DNA of 64,000 nucleotides from Labia minor (lineage: Eukaryota > Arthropoda > Insecta > Dermaptera > Spongiphoridae), in NCBI GenBank assembly GCA_963082975.1, contig OY720348.1, positions 53,332,421 to 53,396,420 on the forward strand, written 5' to 3'. Each line of letters starts with the position of its first letter. The stretch's first letter is position 1. The position numbers and the translations under genes are program-made. The notes under the pieces were generated by a model, which made no database searches, had not been told where the DNA came from, and was given only the letters and a program-made list of their open reading frames with translations. Below, piece after piece: positions 1-12,402 of this stretch.

Positions 1-520
1 ATATATATATGTAATGTTATAATTAGATGGCTTCAGTTTTATATTTTTCAAAGATGCAATAACTTATAGACTGTTTTGACCAAGGATTACTTCTGATAAT
101 AATATAAATTCTAAAATTATATTGTGTGACACCTGCACTTGTCTATATTTTAATTAAGAAAGAAGGTTATATTTTTTTCTTTTTATTAATAATAATCAAA
201 TATCAACTATATTATTTATAATTTAATCTAAAAAACATTTTAATTAATATAATGTAATTAATTTAATATTATTAGATCAAATTTATTCAACAATTTATTT
301 GAAATTCTTTCCTTTACAATTATATGTTGCTAACTTCATTATTTTTTTTTTGTGTGTTATAGAATGATAAATATATTTCGTAATTTTATTCTAAAATATT
401 CTTAAAATAAATATATATTTTTAATTTTATTAAGAAATTAAATAAATAATTTTTTAAAATATTTTAATACAATATCAATTAAAAAATAATGCCGGGAGGC
501 AAATCTCAATATGGATGACG
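1..520 (+). repeat. Dispersed AT-rich repeat 'I', copy 1
   Basis: This stretch matches a second copy at about 7945-8370 in the same orientation. Shared blocks include 'gcacttgtctatattttaat', 'attagatcaaatttatt' and 'tatatgttgctaacttcat', and both copies end near a GC-richer 'gcgggtggcaaat'-like segment. The first 85 bases also occur inverted at about 22560-22645. No coding potential is seen. The class is unknown; it could be a MITE or a piece of a larger element. Confidence 0.6.
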
Positions 521-1284
521 TAATTTGTGACGTCATTTAAATTTACTGTTTCAAATTAAGAAAATACTAATAAAGTTGATTATTCTCTTCTATGTTAAAT
601 GAATCTCAATTTATCTTTTCAATCAATTTATTGACAAATGATATAGTCAAAACTTATTCATAGTTTTACTAATACATTAAAGTGATGTTTTTATGAATAT
701 AGTCAATTTATTTTCATATCTCTTCTTCAATTTTGTTAATTTAGTAACTTTTAAGATGTCTTAAGAAAAACAAAAGTTAAGTTGGCGCATTGTGTATTCA
801 CTAATGAAAAGTAAAGATTTAAATCATATATATATACTAAAATCAGGAGGAGGGGGGAGTGAGGAAAAATTATATAAAATCGAATCATCTAAAAAGGCTT
901 GTTTTTTTTAATAAATTGTTTTTTAATTAAATGATTATTAAGATTCGTTGATAATCATTTTTCTAAACCATGGCAGTGGATTTTTATAAAAAAAAAAAAA
1001 ATTCAATATAGTCAAAACGTTTTTGATGTCTTTTTACTTTCTCTTGCCTATGTAAATATATGCACATAGTAAGTGGTTGTCAACCGCCTTAGTACACCAA
1101 AAGCTGTTAGATTTTCAAAAATTCTCTTGTGCTGTTGATTACGAACCCTTTCAATTCCAATAAGAATTGAAGGTATGAAAAGATTTCACTATACTCTTTT
1201 CTATATTATATTTTTCAATTCCAAACAATCTATTCAATTAACTAATGAACTAAAAAAAATACAAGCATTATTCATATTAATAGA

Positions 1285-1818
1285 GTTATATATTTTACCT
1301 TACCCACGGGTTTAATGGGTAATTAAACGGTAAAGAAATAAAAGGCAATTTTATTTAAGAAAGAGTAAGAAATTTATTATGAGTTTGAAGATACAAATTC
1401 AATCATACATAGGGACAACTCCCGTCTAGTCTAAAATATCTCTCGTCACTTTACATCTAGTCATACATCTCTAGTTGCTAGTCATGCTTTTTTTCTTTTA
1501 TATCACCGAAATAAGGGAAGGAGAAAGGTAGGGGTGAGGGATGAAATGAAGAGTGGTCTTTCCCAGGCATATGTTGAAATTTCTCCTCAAAAGGGTCACT
1601 GCAACTGCAAACAATAAACCACACTGCCCTCTCCTACAAAGAATATTTCATTTAACAAGTGCACCCTTGCAATTTTCAATTGAATGAGCCTTGCCATGTG
1701 TTTTACCTGCTAAATGCTAAGAACCTTAATTAATGTTCACATGTGGAAGTATGAACGTGACTAACATAACTTACTTATTCTTAATTGTAATGGACACATG
1801 TGGGAACTTGACATTATA
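1285..1818 (-). repeat. LTR, left copy (3' LTR of the minus-strand element)
   Basis: Direct repeat of 4648-5181. It is bounded internally by a pyrimidine-rich tract on the plus strand (polypurine on the element strand), which marks it as the 3' LTR. It contains a G-rich 'agggtaggggtgaggg'-type segment on the plus strand. The exact outer edge is uncertain by one to two bases. Confidence 0.88.
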
Positions 1819-1830
1819 TCTCCACCCCCT
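1819..1830 (-). other. Polypurine tract of the LTR element
   Basis: On the element strand this reads AGGGGGTGGAGA and directly abuts the start of the left LTR, where plus-strand priming is expected in LTR elements. Confidence 0.7.
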
Positions 1831-2283
1831 AAAGGAAATTTGTGTAACAAATTGTCTAGTGGGTGAAGTTAATGTGTCCATTTGCAGGGAGAATTATACA
1901 TTCCTTTTTAAAGAATTTAATTTTTCATTGTTTTTCACTTAATCACTATTTTGTTTTTTTTTTTATATATATAATTATTAAACACAATGTTTTCACTTAA
2001 GTATCTTGCACAAAAATTATTATTTAATATCACTGCACTGAACACAACACATTTTTCACATAACAAAAATAACAAAAACATCAATTAAAAAAAAAATTTT
2101 TTATTTCTTATAAATTTAAGCAAATTGTTTTTATTTTTATTTTTTTTTTATTAATTACTAAATCAAATTTATTCGGACTACCATTGTGGTCGGTGGATAA
2201 GGAAAAGTAATTTATAACAATTAATATAATTTCGTACTCTTTCTAATTATTATGGTACCTCCTAAAACTAATAGGAAAAAAAC

Positions 2284-3948
2284 TTATATAATAATATTCG
2301 AAAAAAAAATGTATACAATTTTAAATTTAAATTTTGTCCACACCCGTTTTAAATGATATTTCCATTTCATTGATATCTTTCTCCTTATCTTATTAATGTG
2401 TGGAGAAAGTGACGGGGCTATTTGCCATGATCTAATATAATTTACTAACACAATATGATATTTAATTTTACAAACAACTACTAATTGATTTCTATAAAAA
2501 AGCTTGGGACGGGTGCCTTCCTTTGAATGTCTCGAACTAATATTATTCACATTATTTATACTTTGATCAATATTATCAATTTTAATTTCATTTTGAATTA
2601 ATGTTGGGAAATTAGAAACTGTATTAGGGGATGACGGAAAATTATGTTTATTAATTTCGTTATACGTAGATTCATGAGATCGCTTTTTATTTTCTATAAA
2701 TCTTAGATTAATTTCTTCTGGTTTTGAAATTGTTTGGTCAAGATTGATCTTATTTATTTCTATATATTCACGTTCATTTGGAGTTAATAGAGGGGGTGTT
2801 GGAGATGGAGTGTTCTTTGGAGGATAATGATCGAATTCAGGAGTCTTTTTTCTTATAAGTTCTGGACAAGGTAACGTATCACTAGAATTATCTTCACAAG
2901 GAGATAACACAGGTGTATCCGCATCATATGATTGAGCAATTTTCTCAAGAGCATTGAATTGAATAGGTGGGGAGGGTGGAGGTGAAGAATAGAGTGAGAT
3001 TTGAGATTTTTCTGAGAGAGAATTATCCATATTATTGTGTAAGGAATTTTCTTCCAATTCCTTTTTAATTAATTTCTTGGTTTCTGTAATTTGAGGTGGA
3101 TCTTCTAAATTGATTAATTCTGCATGAGGTTTTATACTTTGTTCTTTAGAACATTTATATAAAAATTCTTTATTTGAATTCATTGTTTCATCATTGTTAA
3201 TATTTTTATCATTAATATGTTTAGAGGGCAAAATATTTTCTGATATTCTATTTTTTGGTAATAAATTAGAAGAATGTAATGATTTTAAAATTGATTTTTC
3301 TTGTATTAATTTATTCATTGGTAAAGTTATATCAATTGAAGATAATTTATGATTGTTTATTGTATTTTTTTCATTAATATCACTTGGTTCTTTTTTAACT
3401 TCAATATTATATTCAAAATTTAATTTGTTCTGGTCAAGGAATTGTCCATTATCAATTTTATTTTTCTTATAATTGTTTGAATTTAATATTGTTGATTTAT
3501 TTTCAAAAGAGGCAAATTTTTTAATCATATCTGGTTCATTTAGCCAATCATTAGTTTTTTGTTTTTTATAATCCGCCGAATTGTGGTAGCGGGGAGGGGG
3601 GTGGTAATTTTGATAGTTATTAGAATGAGAGTGATTTCTGGGAATGAATTGTCTATTGTAATTTGAATCGTAGAGATTACTCTCGCTTTTTGTTTCGCGA
3701 AATATGTCCCTAAGATCCCTTCTCAAATTCTCCCAGGTGGTTAGACTTACGTGGGTCAGCATTTCATTGGCACTGCCCTGAATTTTGTCTCTAACGTACC
3801 TGAGGAAAAATTCGTGCTGGTCATAAGGAAATGTACTATATATTTTATCAACCGTATTAATAAATCTTTGGAGTACGTTTGACTCGCCCTTAAAGATAGG
3901 AATACATTGTAACAAATGATCTGTATTCATTTTCATCATTAATTTCAT
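2284..3948 (-). CDS. Gag-like protein of the LTR element, 554 residues
   Basis: The frame is open for 554 codons. Residues about 10-90 have the look of a Ty3/Gypsy Gag core: 'IPIFKGESNVLQRFI', then 'RDKIQGSANEML' and 'TTWENLRRDLRDIF'. This is the usual pattern of a target-chain helix bundle ending in a Trp-Glu-x-Leu motif. The remaining 450 residues are polar and Asn/Lys/Ser-rich, with proline clusters such as SPPPSPP and PSPTPPLLTP and acidic spacers. No zinc knuckle, protease, reverse transcriptase or integrase motif is recognised. It would act as the structural protein of an intracellular particle if expressed. The Ser/Pro-rich tail is unusual for Gag and could come from another source; that is a guess. 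The frame itself looks intact, and the element as a whole is non-autonomous. Confidence 0.75.
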   Translation of the reverse strand: MKLMMKMNTDHLLQCIPIFKGESNVLQRFINTVDKIYSTFPYDQHEFFLRYVRDKIQGSANEMLTHVSLTTWENLRRDLRDIFRETKSESNLYDSNYNRQFIPRNHSHSNNYQNYHPPPRYHNSADYKKQKTNDWLNEPDMIKKFASFENKSTILNSNNYKKNKIDNGQFLDQNKLNFEYNIEVKKEPSDINEKNTINNHKLSSIDITLPMNKLIQEKSILKSLHSSNLLPKNRISENILPSKHINDKNINNDETMNSNKEFLYKCSKEQSIKPHAELINLEDPPQITETKKLIKKELEENSLHNNMDNSLSEKSQISLYSSPPPSPPIQFNALEKIAQSYDADTPVLSPCEDNSSDTLPCPELIRKKTPEFDHYPPKNTPSPTPPLLTPNEREYIEINKINLDQTISKPEEINLRFIENKKRSHESTYNEINKHNFPSSPNTVSNFPTLIQNEIKIDNIDQSINNVNNISSRHSKEGTRPKLFYRNQLVVVCKIKYHIVLVNYIRSWQIAPSLSPHINKIRRKISMKWKYHLKRVWTKFKFKIVYIFFSNIII

Positions 3949-4629
3949 TTTTCAATTACTTTATTTATTGTATTATTTAATTTTATTATTATTATTTTAC
4001 GTTGATTATTATTATTTTATTTCGATTATTTTTTTTATTTTGATTATTATTTTATTTTAATTATTATTATTTTATTATTATTAATTTTAATTCATTTTAT
4101 TATTTTATTTTTTTATTTTAATTAATTTATTTATTTATTTTTCATAAAATTTTATTTATTTTAATTTATGTTAGAAATTTTGTTTAATTGTTAAAATATT
4201 TATTTTAATATTGATTTATATATTTTTTTTTTTATGTTAGAAAATTTATTTAATTGTTAAGGTATTTTATTTTAAAATTTATTTATTATATTTTTATGTT
4301 AAATTTATGGTATGACTGTTTGTATAGCTCACGATTTTTCTTTCTTCTTTCTTGTTGACTGCGCCCTTCGGATAAGTATTATCCTAGTATTTGTAGATGA
4401 CCCGGGATGATTTGCTCGTACCGTTCCTCGTTAAGGCAATGGACGTCGCTTTCCTCGATGTCGTGTAGTCGTGGTAGCTCGTAGGTTTGTAGTGGCTGCT
4501 GCTTCTTGGTTGCTGAAGACGATGTTCAGACTCCGTCGATTGCTCAGGAGATGAAGCAGGAATTTAATCACCGTTCGCGATAAAAACTTTAAAAAGTTGC
4601 CGTTTGTATTGTATAAACGTTCGCGAAAT

Positions 4630-4647
4630 CCTACCGACTGTGCGCCA
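4630..4647 (-). other. Primer-binding site, tRNA-Ser-like
   Basis: Immediately inside the right LTR the element strand reads TGGCGCACAGTCGGTAGG, close to the complement of animal tRNA-Ser 3' ends (CCGACT..GCGCCA) with a small insertion. This fixes the right LTR as the 5' LTR. Confidence 0.65.
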
Positions 4648-5181
4648 ATTATATATTTTACCTTACCCACGGGTTTAATGGGTAATTAAACGGTAAAGAA
4701 ATAAAAGGCAATTTTATTTAAGAAAGAGTAAGAAATTTATTATGAGTTTGAAGATACAAATTCAATCATACATAGGGACAACTCCCGTCTAGTCTAAAAT
4801 ATCTCTCGTCACTTTACATCTAGTCATACATCTCTAGTTGCTAGTCATGCTTTTTTTCTTTTATATCACCGAAATAAGGGAAGGAGAAAGGTAGGGGTGA
4901 GGGATGAAATGAAGAGTGGTCTTTCCCAGGCATATGTTGAAATTTCTCCTCAAAAGGGTCACTGCAACTGCAAACAATAAACCACACTGCCCTCTCCTAC
5001 AAAGAATATTTCATTTAACAAGTGCACCCTTGCAATTTTCAATTGAATGAGCCTTGCCATGTGTTTTACCTGCTAAATGCTAAGAACCTTAATTAATGTT
5101 CACATGTGGAAGTATGAACGTGACTAACATAACTTACTTATTCTTAATTGTAATGGACACATGTGGGAACTTGACATTATA
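4648..5181 (-). repeat. LTR, right copy (5' LTR of the minus-strand element)
   Basis: Direct repeat of 1285-1818, identical as far as I can read. It adjoins the tRNA-Ser-like primer site on its inner side and the AATAG flank on its outer side. Confidence 0.88.
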
Positions 5182-5185
5182 ATAG

Positions 5186-6150
5186 TTATAAAATGAATTT
5201 GAAAAAAAAGATTGAATTTTAATCTTATGCAAACTTTTGCTAATTATTTTTACAAAAGCTTAATTTAATCAAATGAGGATCTCTAATAGCAATATTATTT
5301 CAAAAAGAGTGAATAATTTCTTATTCAAAGAATATACAATTTTAATATTAGGATGAACGCCTTCTTTATTTGAAAAGAAAATTGATTTTGATATTGAAGA
5401 TAATTATTTTCTGTAATGTCATATTAGTATAACAAAACTAGTAACTGGCCTCCGCTAGGTCATAAAAAAAAATTATTCCTTATTATCGGATTTGGCTAGT
5501 AATATTAATATCTGGTTCACCGAGCCGCCGCTCAATAATTTAAATTTAAAAGAACATAAATTGGGCTAGGGTTTAAGTCTCAAGACTGGCAATTGAATTT
5601 CTCTCTAAATGGGGTCTATGAAAACGAACCAACTTGATTAAAATCAGCAATCAGTTGAAATAAAAAGTAGCAGTAAACTATCAAGAATCCGTTATACTGA
5701 TCATACAATACCTCTATCGCGCTTAGGTGGTAACAGGCTTGTCACGGATTACTTTTTATGGAAATCATATAGGCAGTTGTACTAGTTAAAATACTTTTGA
5801 TAGTGTCAGTAGCAGTACCACTGCAGGAATTAACATATATAACACATATATAATATATAGTATTTACCTGGTTCATCGAGCCGCCGCTCGGTACTTTAAA
5901 AAAATTATTCCTTATGAACTATGTATATTTAAAATATAAAAACAAAAAAATATATTAAATAATTTCAAATAATTTAAATGTACATAAATTAAAAAAAATT
6001 GTCATAAAAAAAACAGCCCTTAAACGTACCTATTAATGCACTGAAAGACAAATTACCTGAAGAGATAACATAATATATATTTCGTAATGTTATTACAAAA
6101 TATTATTAAAATAAATATTTTTAATTTTATTTCATTTATATAATATTTTG
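5186..6150. other. Non-coding stretch with SINE and hairpin-end fragments
   Basis: No gene is seen. A degraded tRNA-SINE copy lies at about 5565-5765. Two short segments with 'gagccgccgctcg' (near 5522 and 5877) look like ends of the family C repeats, because the inverse 'acggcggctcgg' recurs near 43343. Confidence 0.5.
5565..5765 (+). mobile_element. tRNA-derived SINE 'H', degraded copy
   Basis: It shares 'gggtttaagtctcaag.ctggcaa', 'tctct..atggggtctatg' and the 3' block 'actgatcatacaatacctcta' with the better copy at 13136-13385. The tRNA-like head is largely missing. Confidence 0.5.
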
Positions 6151-6420
6151 TATTTAAGGAAGCGCTGTCTGACGTAGTTGCTGACGTCAATTAAATTTAC
6201 TATTTTAAATTAATAACAAACTAACAAAGTTGATTTTTCCCGAGGCTGAAACCAATAAAGGTCGATTTTTCTTTATAAATATTATCTAGGTGTGAATTTC
6301 AAAAAAATCGTTCGAGCGGTTTAATATATTTTAAAAATACAAATATATATATATATATATATATAATTTTTATTTAGCCTGTATAATAAGATAAAATTTA
6401 CAAATATATATATATATATT
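6150..6420 (-). repeat. Family C repeat fragment
   Basis: On the minus strand it contains the shared family C blocks: 'aaagaaaaatcgacc', 'ggtttcagcctcggg', 'tgacgtca' and 'ttaaatacaaaatatta'. Other copies lie near 17565, 18415, 41508, 49105 and 51845. A TA microsatellite sits at its left part on that strand. Confidence 0.55.
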
Positions 6421-6429
6421 TGAAAGCTT

Positions 6430-6700
6430 CTATAATTATGAGAAGTTATTTTCACGTTTTATAGTGAGATTAAATCTAGACGTTTCAGTGTCCAATTTTC
6501 AAGAGTGTGTTTTAGGAGAGAATTTTTAGGATTCTAGATCTTACTCAGTGTGACCAGGAATAAATTCTGGGATTTTAGGTTAAATGCGTGGGTAATCTTT
6601 TGTGTTCTGAAGCTCTGAAGTATTCTCGGCAATAGCCGTAACACTAAAACACGTCTGGTTTGTACAACAGCAGGAGGACATCAAGCTCAGCCACATATAT
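6430..6700 (+). repeat. Family G repeat, copy 1
   Basis: It matches 13800-14107: 'caattttcaagag', 'aggattctagatcttactc..tgtgaccagg', 'gggattttaggtt' and 'acgtctg..tgtacaacagc'. The class is not recognised. A 'tttcgac..cattttcaagag' motif is common near Penelope-like and other retroelement ends in arthropods, but that is only a suggestion. Confidence 0.5.
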
Positions 6701-7222
6701 GATATATATTTAATTTTATATGCTTTTGGGTTCTATTTAACTAGTCTTGCCATTTCTTGGAAACTAATTATTAATTCTTAAATTTAAATAAAGTTGACAT
6801 GGTAGGTTCATTTAATCTCCAAATTACTAATCGAACCATTAATTTCCTATATATATATAATTTATTTGGATTAAAATAAATATATATGTTTCTCTACAAC
6901 AAAGATTAATTTTATCATAATCATAATTATAATTTTATTTTATGATTTTTAGAAATAGAATTGAATCACTAAATCAGTGATAAAAGTAAAAAGCAAAAAT
7001 TAAATAATAATGGCCAGAAACAGAACAGCCGACGATTTGAAATAAATTAATTTCCAAACAACTATATATATATATATATATGAAGATCAAAATTTTTTTT
7101 TTAAAACTTGAATTAAAATGACCTAATCATATTATCTTAGTTTTTATTTTTAGTTTAATTAATCAATCATTTATATTTTAAGTGAAATATTTTCCGACAA
7201 TGAATATAAAATTAATTTGTAA

Positions 7223-7383
7223 ACTACCACTTCCGGTTTCCTAATATAGTTGAGTCGTTCAAGCTATACACGTTTATACAGATAGACATCATGCTAAAAA
7301 TACTTTTTCCTGTTTTTAAAATGCATAATTCGTGCAGATATGTAGAAATCTCCACATGTGAAATTTTGTGTGAAAAAAATTGA
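7223..7383 (-). repeat. Family B repeat, short decayed copy
   Basis: 'ctaccacttccggtttc', 'gacatcatgctaaaaatact' and 'atctccacatgtgaaatttt' match the interior and 5' part of family B (compare 39243-39875). Most of the element is missing. Confidence 0.6.
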
Positions 7384-7944
7384 ACATTACAATGCATAGT
7401 AAACTTCAAGGGTCGAAGGATAAGTATAAAAAGGCTTAACGGACCTCAGAGGTCAAAGTAGTGAAGCCCACCAATGGCTGTAAGAAATGATTTTGGCTTT
7501 GATGATTTTGAAAGAAAATTATAAGAGGCTTTCTCTTCCTTCCTTTTCCCTTTCTCTACCCCACTTCCCAATTCTTCCTATCTATTTCTAACTTCTTTAT
7601 CCCATATAAACAAATCATTGAATTCTTCTTTATAAATTGAAAAGAAAAACATTAAAATTTGGAGATCTATTGGAAAAGGTGGAGACGGGATGCATGGAAT
7701 AAGCTACAATTTCATCGATATTATCTCTAACGGACGTTATTTGGAGGTATACATGCTGGACAGAGCCATTTGTTCTCAAATAAAGATTACTTGATCAATC
7801 ATATTAAAGTCAATTGACATTAGAATTTGACTAAGAAACCATAATTCAATTAATACAAGGATATTTTTTTTCAATTTCCATACTAATATATAATATTCCT
7901 TCTCTTTTAAATAAATAAATTAAATTGTATTTAAAAAAAATATA
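7384..7944. other. Non-coding stretch, nothing recognised
   Basis: AT-rich with a pyrimidine-rich run near 7530-7600. Neither strand shows a convincing exon or repeat terminus. Confidence 0.4.
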
Positions 7945-8370
7945 AAAAGTGTTACTTCTAAAAATAATATAAATTCTGAAATTATATTGACACTTGTACT
8001 TGTCTATATTTTAATTAAGAATGGAGGTTATATTTTTATCTTTTTATTATTTCTTTATATCATTTATATATTATTTACAATTTAATCTAAAAAAATATTT
8101 TAATTAATATAATATAATTTATCTAATATTATTAGATCAAATTTATTTAAAAATTAATTTGGAATTTGTTCCTTTATATGTTGCTAACTTCATGAATATT
8201 TATTTTTTTGTATGGGGAAATGATAAATATGTATATTTCGTAATTATATTCTAAAATATTATTAAAATAAATATTTTTAAATTAATTCGAAATTATATAA
8301 AAAATTTTAAAATATTTAATATATAAAAAATATTAATACAATATCAATTAAAAATGAATGGCGGGTGGCA
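7945..8370 (+). repeat. Dispersed AT-rich repeat 'I', copy 2
   Basis: Same orientation as 1-520, with many scattered differences and small indels, so this is an older divergence. Confidence 0.6.
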
Positions 8371-8460
8371 AATTTTAATATAAAGATATATACAAATATA
8401 TATACAATCTCACAAAAATACATGATTATATCCTTGATAAATCTGATATATATATATATA

Positions 8461-8729
8461 TAGTGATGTATATTGGTAAAATAAGAAGTAAGGGAACGCA
8501 TAGTGGCAGCAAAAAAAAGTCCTATTTTCAGTAAACTATTTTTTCCATATAAGTTTTTATTTTTTCTTATTCTTACTATAAAAAGTATTAACGAACACAA
8601 AAAAAGAAATTCTAACAGTAGATTTAAGTGGGAGTTGTCGGGACATGAAAAAGTTCTGGAACGCGTTCCTGTTCTCTAAAAAGGTAAGGGAACGTCGTTC
8701 ACCCGCGTTCCCCTCCCAATACACCGCTG
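8461..8729. mobile_element. Possible hAT MITE in a TA microsatellite
   Basis: The left end TAGTGATGTATATTGG and the inverse of the right end, CAGCGGTGTATTGGGAGG, form an imperfect terminal inverted repeat. Both are followed inward by 'GGGAACGC'. The CAGNGGTGTATTGG start is hAT-like. The element is flanked by TA repeats, so an 8-bp TATATATA duplication is possible but not provable. It has no transposase. Confidence 0.5.
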
Positions 8730-10915
8730 TATATATATATATACAATTTTTGCACGTATAATAAGATATATATATGCATAATTAGCGCTTAATTTATGAA
8801 CATTGAAAATGAAAATAGTAAGGAATGATTTCATTTTTGTTATGTCTTGTTTGTCCGATTTACATAAAATTAATATTTTTTTTCTTTTCATTAAATTCCC
8901 CTTTTATTTCGATTCTGGTCACTAACGCAAGTGAATATAAAATAAAACAAATTAAATATAGGAACATGTGCTAAGAGTTATTTTCTAATTCGTAACCCGA
9001 GATATTCGAAGGGAAATTTATCCCTTCTCTCTCGCTCTCGTCAGTTCGATAGCGGGTTTTATACATAAATAAAATAATATTTCTCTATTCCATTATCTAA
9101 TGAATTCATAAATATGTCGATATTCAATCAAAATCTTGTTTTTAATAATTCTCTTTGTTTCTCTCTGTTTTTGTTTTTCAATTCATGATATTTTGTTACC
9201 TGTCATTTGCATTGATCATACACTTTCCTCTAAATTTCTCTACCCCATTTCAATTTATATATATATTTATTAGAAAGGTTACAATTATTTTTCGATTAAA
9301 AATATAAATTGTAATTATTTCTAAAAAAAAAAGTAAGCATATGTATAAAACATAGTTGGGGGTTAAATTTGTTTAATAGGAGTTTATTGCAAAAAAAAAA
9401 CTATTCGTCCTCTTTCTTTCCCCCTTCATTATAGTGAAAGTATGGATTTAAGAAAAAAAAAAGGAGATTGATTCCCACTTGAGTGTAGAAAAATCGGCTC
9501 AGTTGCCAACACTTCTTCCTTCTTTTAAGTGCAGGGCGGAGTCGCTCTAGTTAAGGGCTGAAGAGAAGGGGGGTAACTTGGACCTCGCGGTCCCTGATCA
9601 TCATCCCTTCTGGTTTATTATATCCACCAGAGATAATCACCACGATATATAATTTCATATTATTTTATTATAACCCCACCAAAAAACTTGAATAATTGAT
9701 TATAAATGATTTTATAACATCCGTTAAATAATTATTAAACTTTAGTAATCTTTAATATATTAAAATAATATAGGATTAAAATAAAATTTATCAATTATAA
9801 ATTAAACAGTGAATTTAAAAAAAAAATAAATCGTTTTTATCGCTCCATTTGTCATAGTTTTTAAAAAAGATGGAAAAATTAAAAAAAAGTATATTAGTTA
9901 AATTTTTATATATATGTGCAACTGACTCCAAAACTCATTTCCTATAATTCATTTTAAAAATATTTAAACGAATGAGAAATTTAAAATAATCTCTTAGAAA
10001 TTTTGAAATATGTACTATTTGGAATGTTTAGAACAACCACGAGGATGTGAGTTATCGCAATTAACCCCAACCTCTAAGACGCCCTTATTACATAGTATAA
10101 TTAAATATATAAAATTATATCAGGATTTTATTCATAAGTTTGTGTGTGTATATTCATAATTACTTACAAAAATCTCACATATACTTTTAAAAGGTTCCCA
10201 TCGGTATGTACCACCGGTGGCTCATGCCGCCACATAAAATCAATAGATAAATTATGGAGTCGGCGGGAACGTGTTAATTATATATAGTTTTAATTATTTT
10301 TCTTTTTAATTGACTTATTGTGAGTGTATATCCCCATTTATTCCAGCATTTGTATTGATATTTGATTTTTGTGAACTTGTGAAGTTTGAACATAAGCCCT
10401 CAAGTTTGATAACTCAAACCTAAACCTATGCTTCATTTTTTTAATAAATCATATTTTATGATATAATTATTTATATCAATAAATATTTATAGAAATATGG
10501 GTATACAATTAGTCGAATTTATAAATATTTATTTTACTATTTGTTTTTATTATTAAAAACTACAATCAAAGATAAAATAAATATTATTTTCGTTTTTTCT
10601 TTTTTGTTTTTTTTTTAATTTTTTTTTTTTTTTCGAAAATTGAATTCGAGAGTTTATTTTATTCTCAATTAAAGAAGCAAAACAAAAACGGGGAAAAAAA
10701 AATCAGAACTAAACACTTAATTCGACAGACCTTTCGAAAGTTTCTCCTCCCTCGAACTATTTGAATTCCTACAGTTTCTAAAGAAGTTTTTTTAAGGACG
10801 ATTCTCAAAACAAAATATTTCGAAAAGTAATTTTTGTGCCAACGAGTTTACTAAAATGAAAATACTTTCGAAAGTATTTAAACTCATTCATTTTTTTTAA
10901 AATTTTAAATTATTA

Positions 10916-10957
<42 letters not shown>

Positions 10958-10964
10958 TAGTATA

Positions 10965-11008
<44 letters not shown>

Positions 11009-11928
11009 TAGTATGCACATTCCTTGGATCAATACAAAAAGTATTTTTTTTTTAATTTATATTTATTAAATATTTGGACAGTTCTACTGTCATCAATTTT
11101 CAAAAAAAATCTAATTTACAATAACCATATTAATTCTTGAAGATTGAATATTTGAACCATTTAAATACATCAATACATCAAGTTTTATATTTTTTTAGCG
11201 GTTTATTTTAAAATTCTAATGAATCTAGGAATCGCCTATGCATATGTAATTTTATGCTTACATAAAAACATCAAACTGAATAAAACCTATCACCAGTCAT
11301 TTATACAAGTTGTTTTTTTTTCAATTTCCTTTTTTAGTGGTTTATATTAAATTTTTAATCCTAAAATGTGTTTCCAAACATTTAAACAGATATTTTACTT
11401 TTGTCTCAGCCTTTTAAAATATTATTTAAAAATCATAAAATAATCAGTTAGCAGTTTTAAATTCAGCTTGTTTTTATTTTTTTTTTCTTGTTTTTTTTTT
11501 TGGGGGGGGGAAGAGGAGGTTATTTTAAAATTCTAAAAGATTTAATAAGTCTGAAATATGTATTTCCAAATAATATAAAAACATTAAAACAGAATATTTT
11601 ACTTTTTAACGAATTTTTTTAAAATAATATTTAAATATTAAATAATCTTGATTTTTTTTAAAAGTATTAAATTCGCGTTCTTATTTTATTTTTTTCATTT
11701 ATATTAATTTAAATAATAGTAATGGATGTAGTACTTTTGGACTTTATTGCTCTATTTACAAATAACCCGTTTCACTTATAATTTTTTTTATGTTGTTTCT
11801 TAACTGCATAGTGCTGCCACATGAGATGTGATGCTTATAACTGCTTTGTGTGTGGCCGTAGGCTTTCAGAGCGAAAATATTTTTCGCTGTAATTTGAAGG
11901 CTCGTGCGGAATATAAATTTAAGATATA

Positions 11929-11970
<42 letters not shown>

Positions 11971-12402
11971 GTTTCTGATCTAATTTGGATGAAAAATATA
12001 AAAAAGCAATGAAATATAGCTATATATATATACCATGTTAACAGTTTGAAAAATAAAAAAACAAGGAACCATTTCCTTTTTCTATATTTGAGTCCGAGAG
12101 CAGAAAATAATTCGCTTTCAGATATAAATCAATTCGAGATTTTTGTTTTCCGGTCCTTATATTAATCCGATTTCTATTCTTACAAACTCGGAAATTCCAT
12201 TTTTATTTTTGTTTTTTTTATTTCGACGAAATGCTATGTATTTTCCCTTTTGTTCTTATTTTTTTCTATTTATTTTATTTTATTTTTTTTTAATTTTCAT
12301 TCTATTAAAATTCTCATTGAGATAAGTAAATAATAATAAGAATAATATAAATAATAAATAAATAAATAAATAGATATTTAGGTTATCAACAATATAATAG
12401 AT
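8730..12402. other. 3.7 kb AT-rich region without recognised genes
   Basis: Contains long TA arrays at about 10920-10954, 10966-11004 and 11935-11967, poly-T runs, and a GC-richer patch at 9480-9640. No exon, transposase or repeat copy is recognised on either strand. Confidence 0.5.
10920..11004. repeat. (TA)n microsatellite, duplicated
   Basis: Two TA runs are separated by a short 'ttaaatagtatag' spacer; the same 'attaaatagtat' follows the second run, so run plus spacer has been duplicated. Confidence 0.9.

Larger units (their letters stand above)
1285..5181 (-). mobile_element. Gag-only LTR retrotransposon, Ty3/Gypsy-like, young-looking
   Basis: Two direct repeats of about 533 bp flank an internal region that holds one long minus-strand reading frame resembling retrotransposon Gag. 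Read on the minus strand the order is LTR, tRNA-Ser-like primer-binding site, gag-like frame, polypurine tract, LTR. Flanks share AATAG (1279-1283 and 5181-5185), consistent with a 4-5 bp target duplication. No pol-like protein is recognised between the LTRs, so this looks like a non-autonomous gag-only form rather than a complete element. The two LTRs look identical on reading, which implies a recent insertion. The tRNA-Ser-type primer site is known from 17.6/297-like Gypsy elements of flies; the family assignment is an inference. Confidence 0.85.

Noticed and set aside
1733-1942. 69-codon plus-strand frame
   Set aside because: It overlaps the LTR edge and the polypurine tract of the minus-strand element and has no domain; a chance frame.
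4431-4670. 79-codon minus-strand frame in the leader of the LTR element
   Set aside because: It spans the primer-binding site and LTR edge, so it is most likely untranslated leader.
9480-9640. GC-richer patch as a possible promoter
   Set aside because: No core promoter motif or downstream coding exon could be tied to it.
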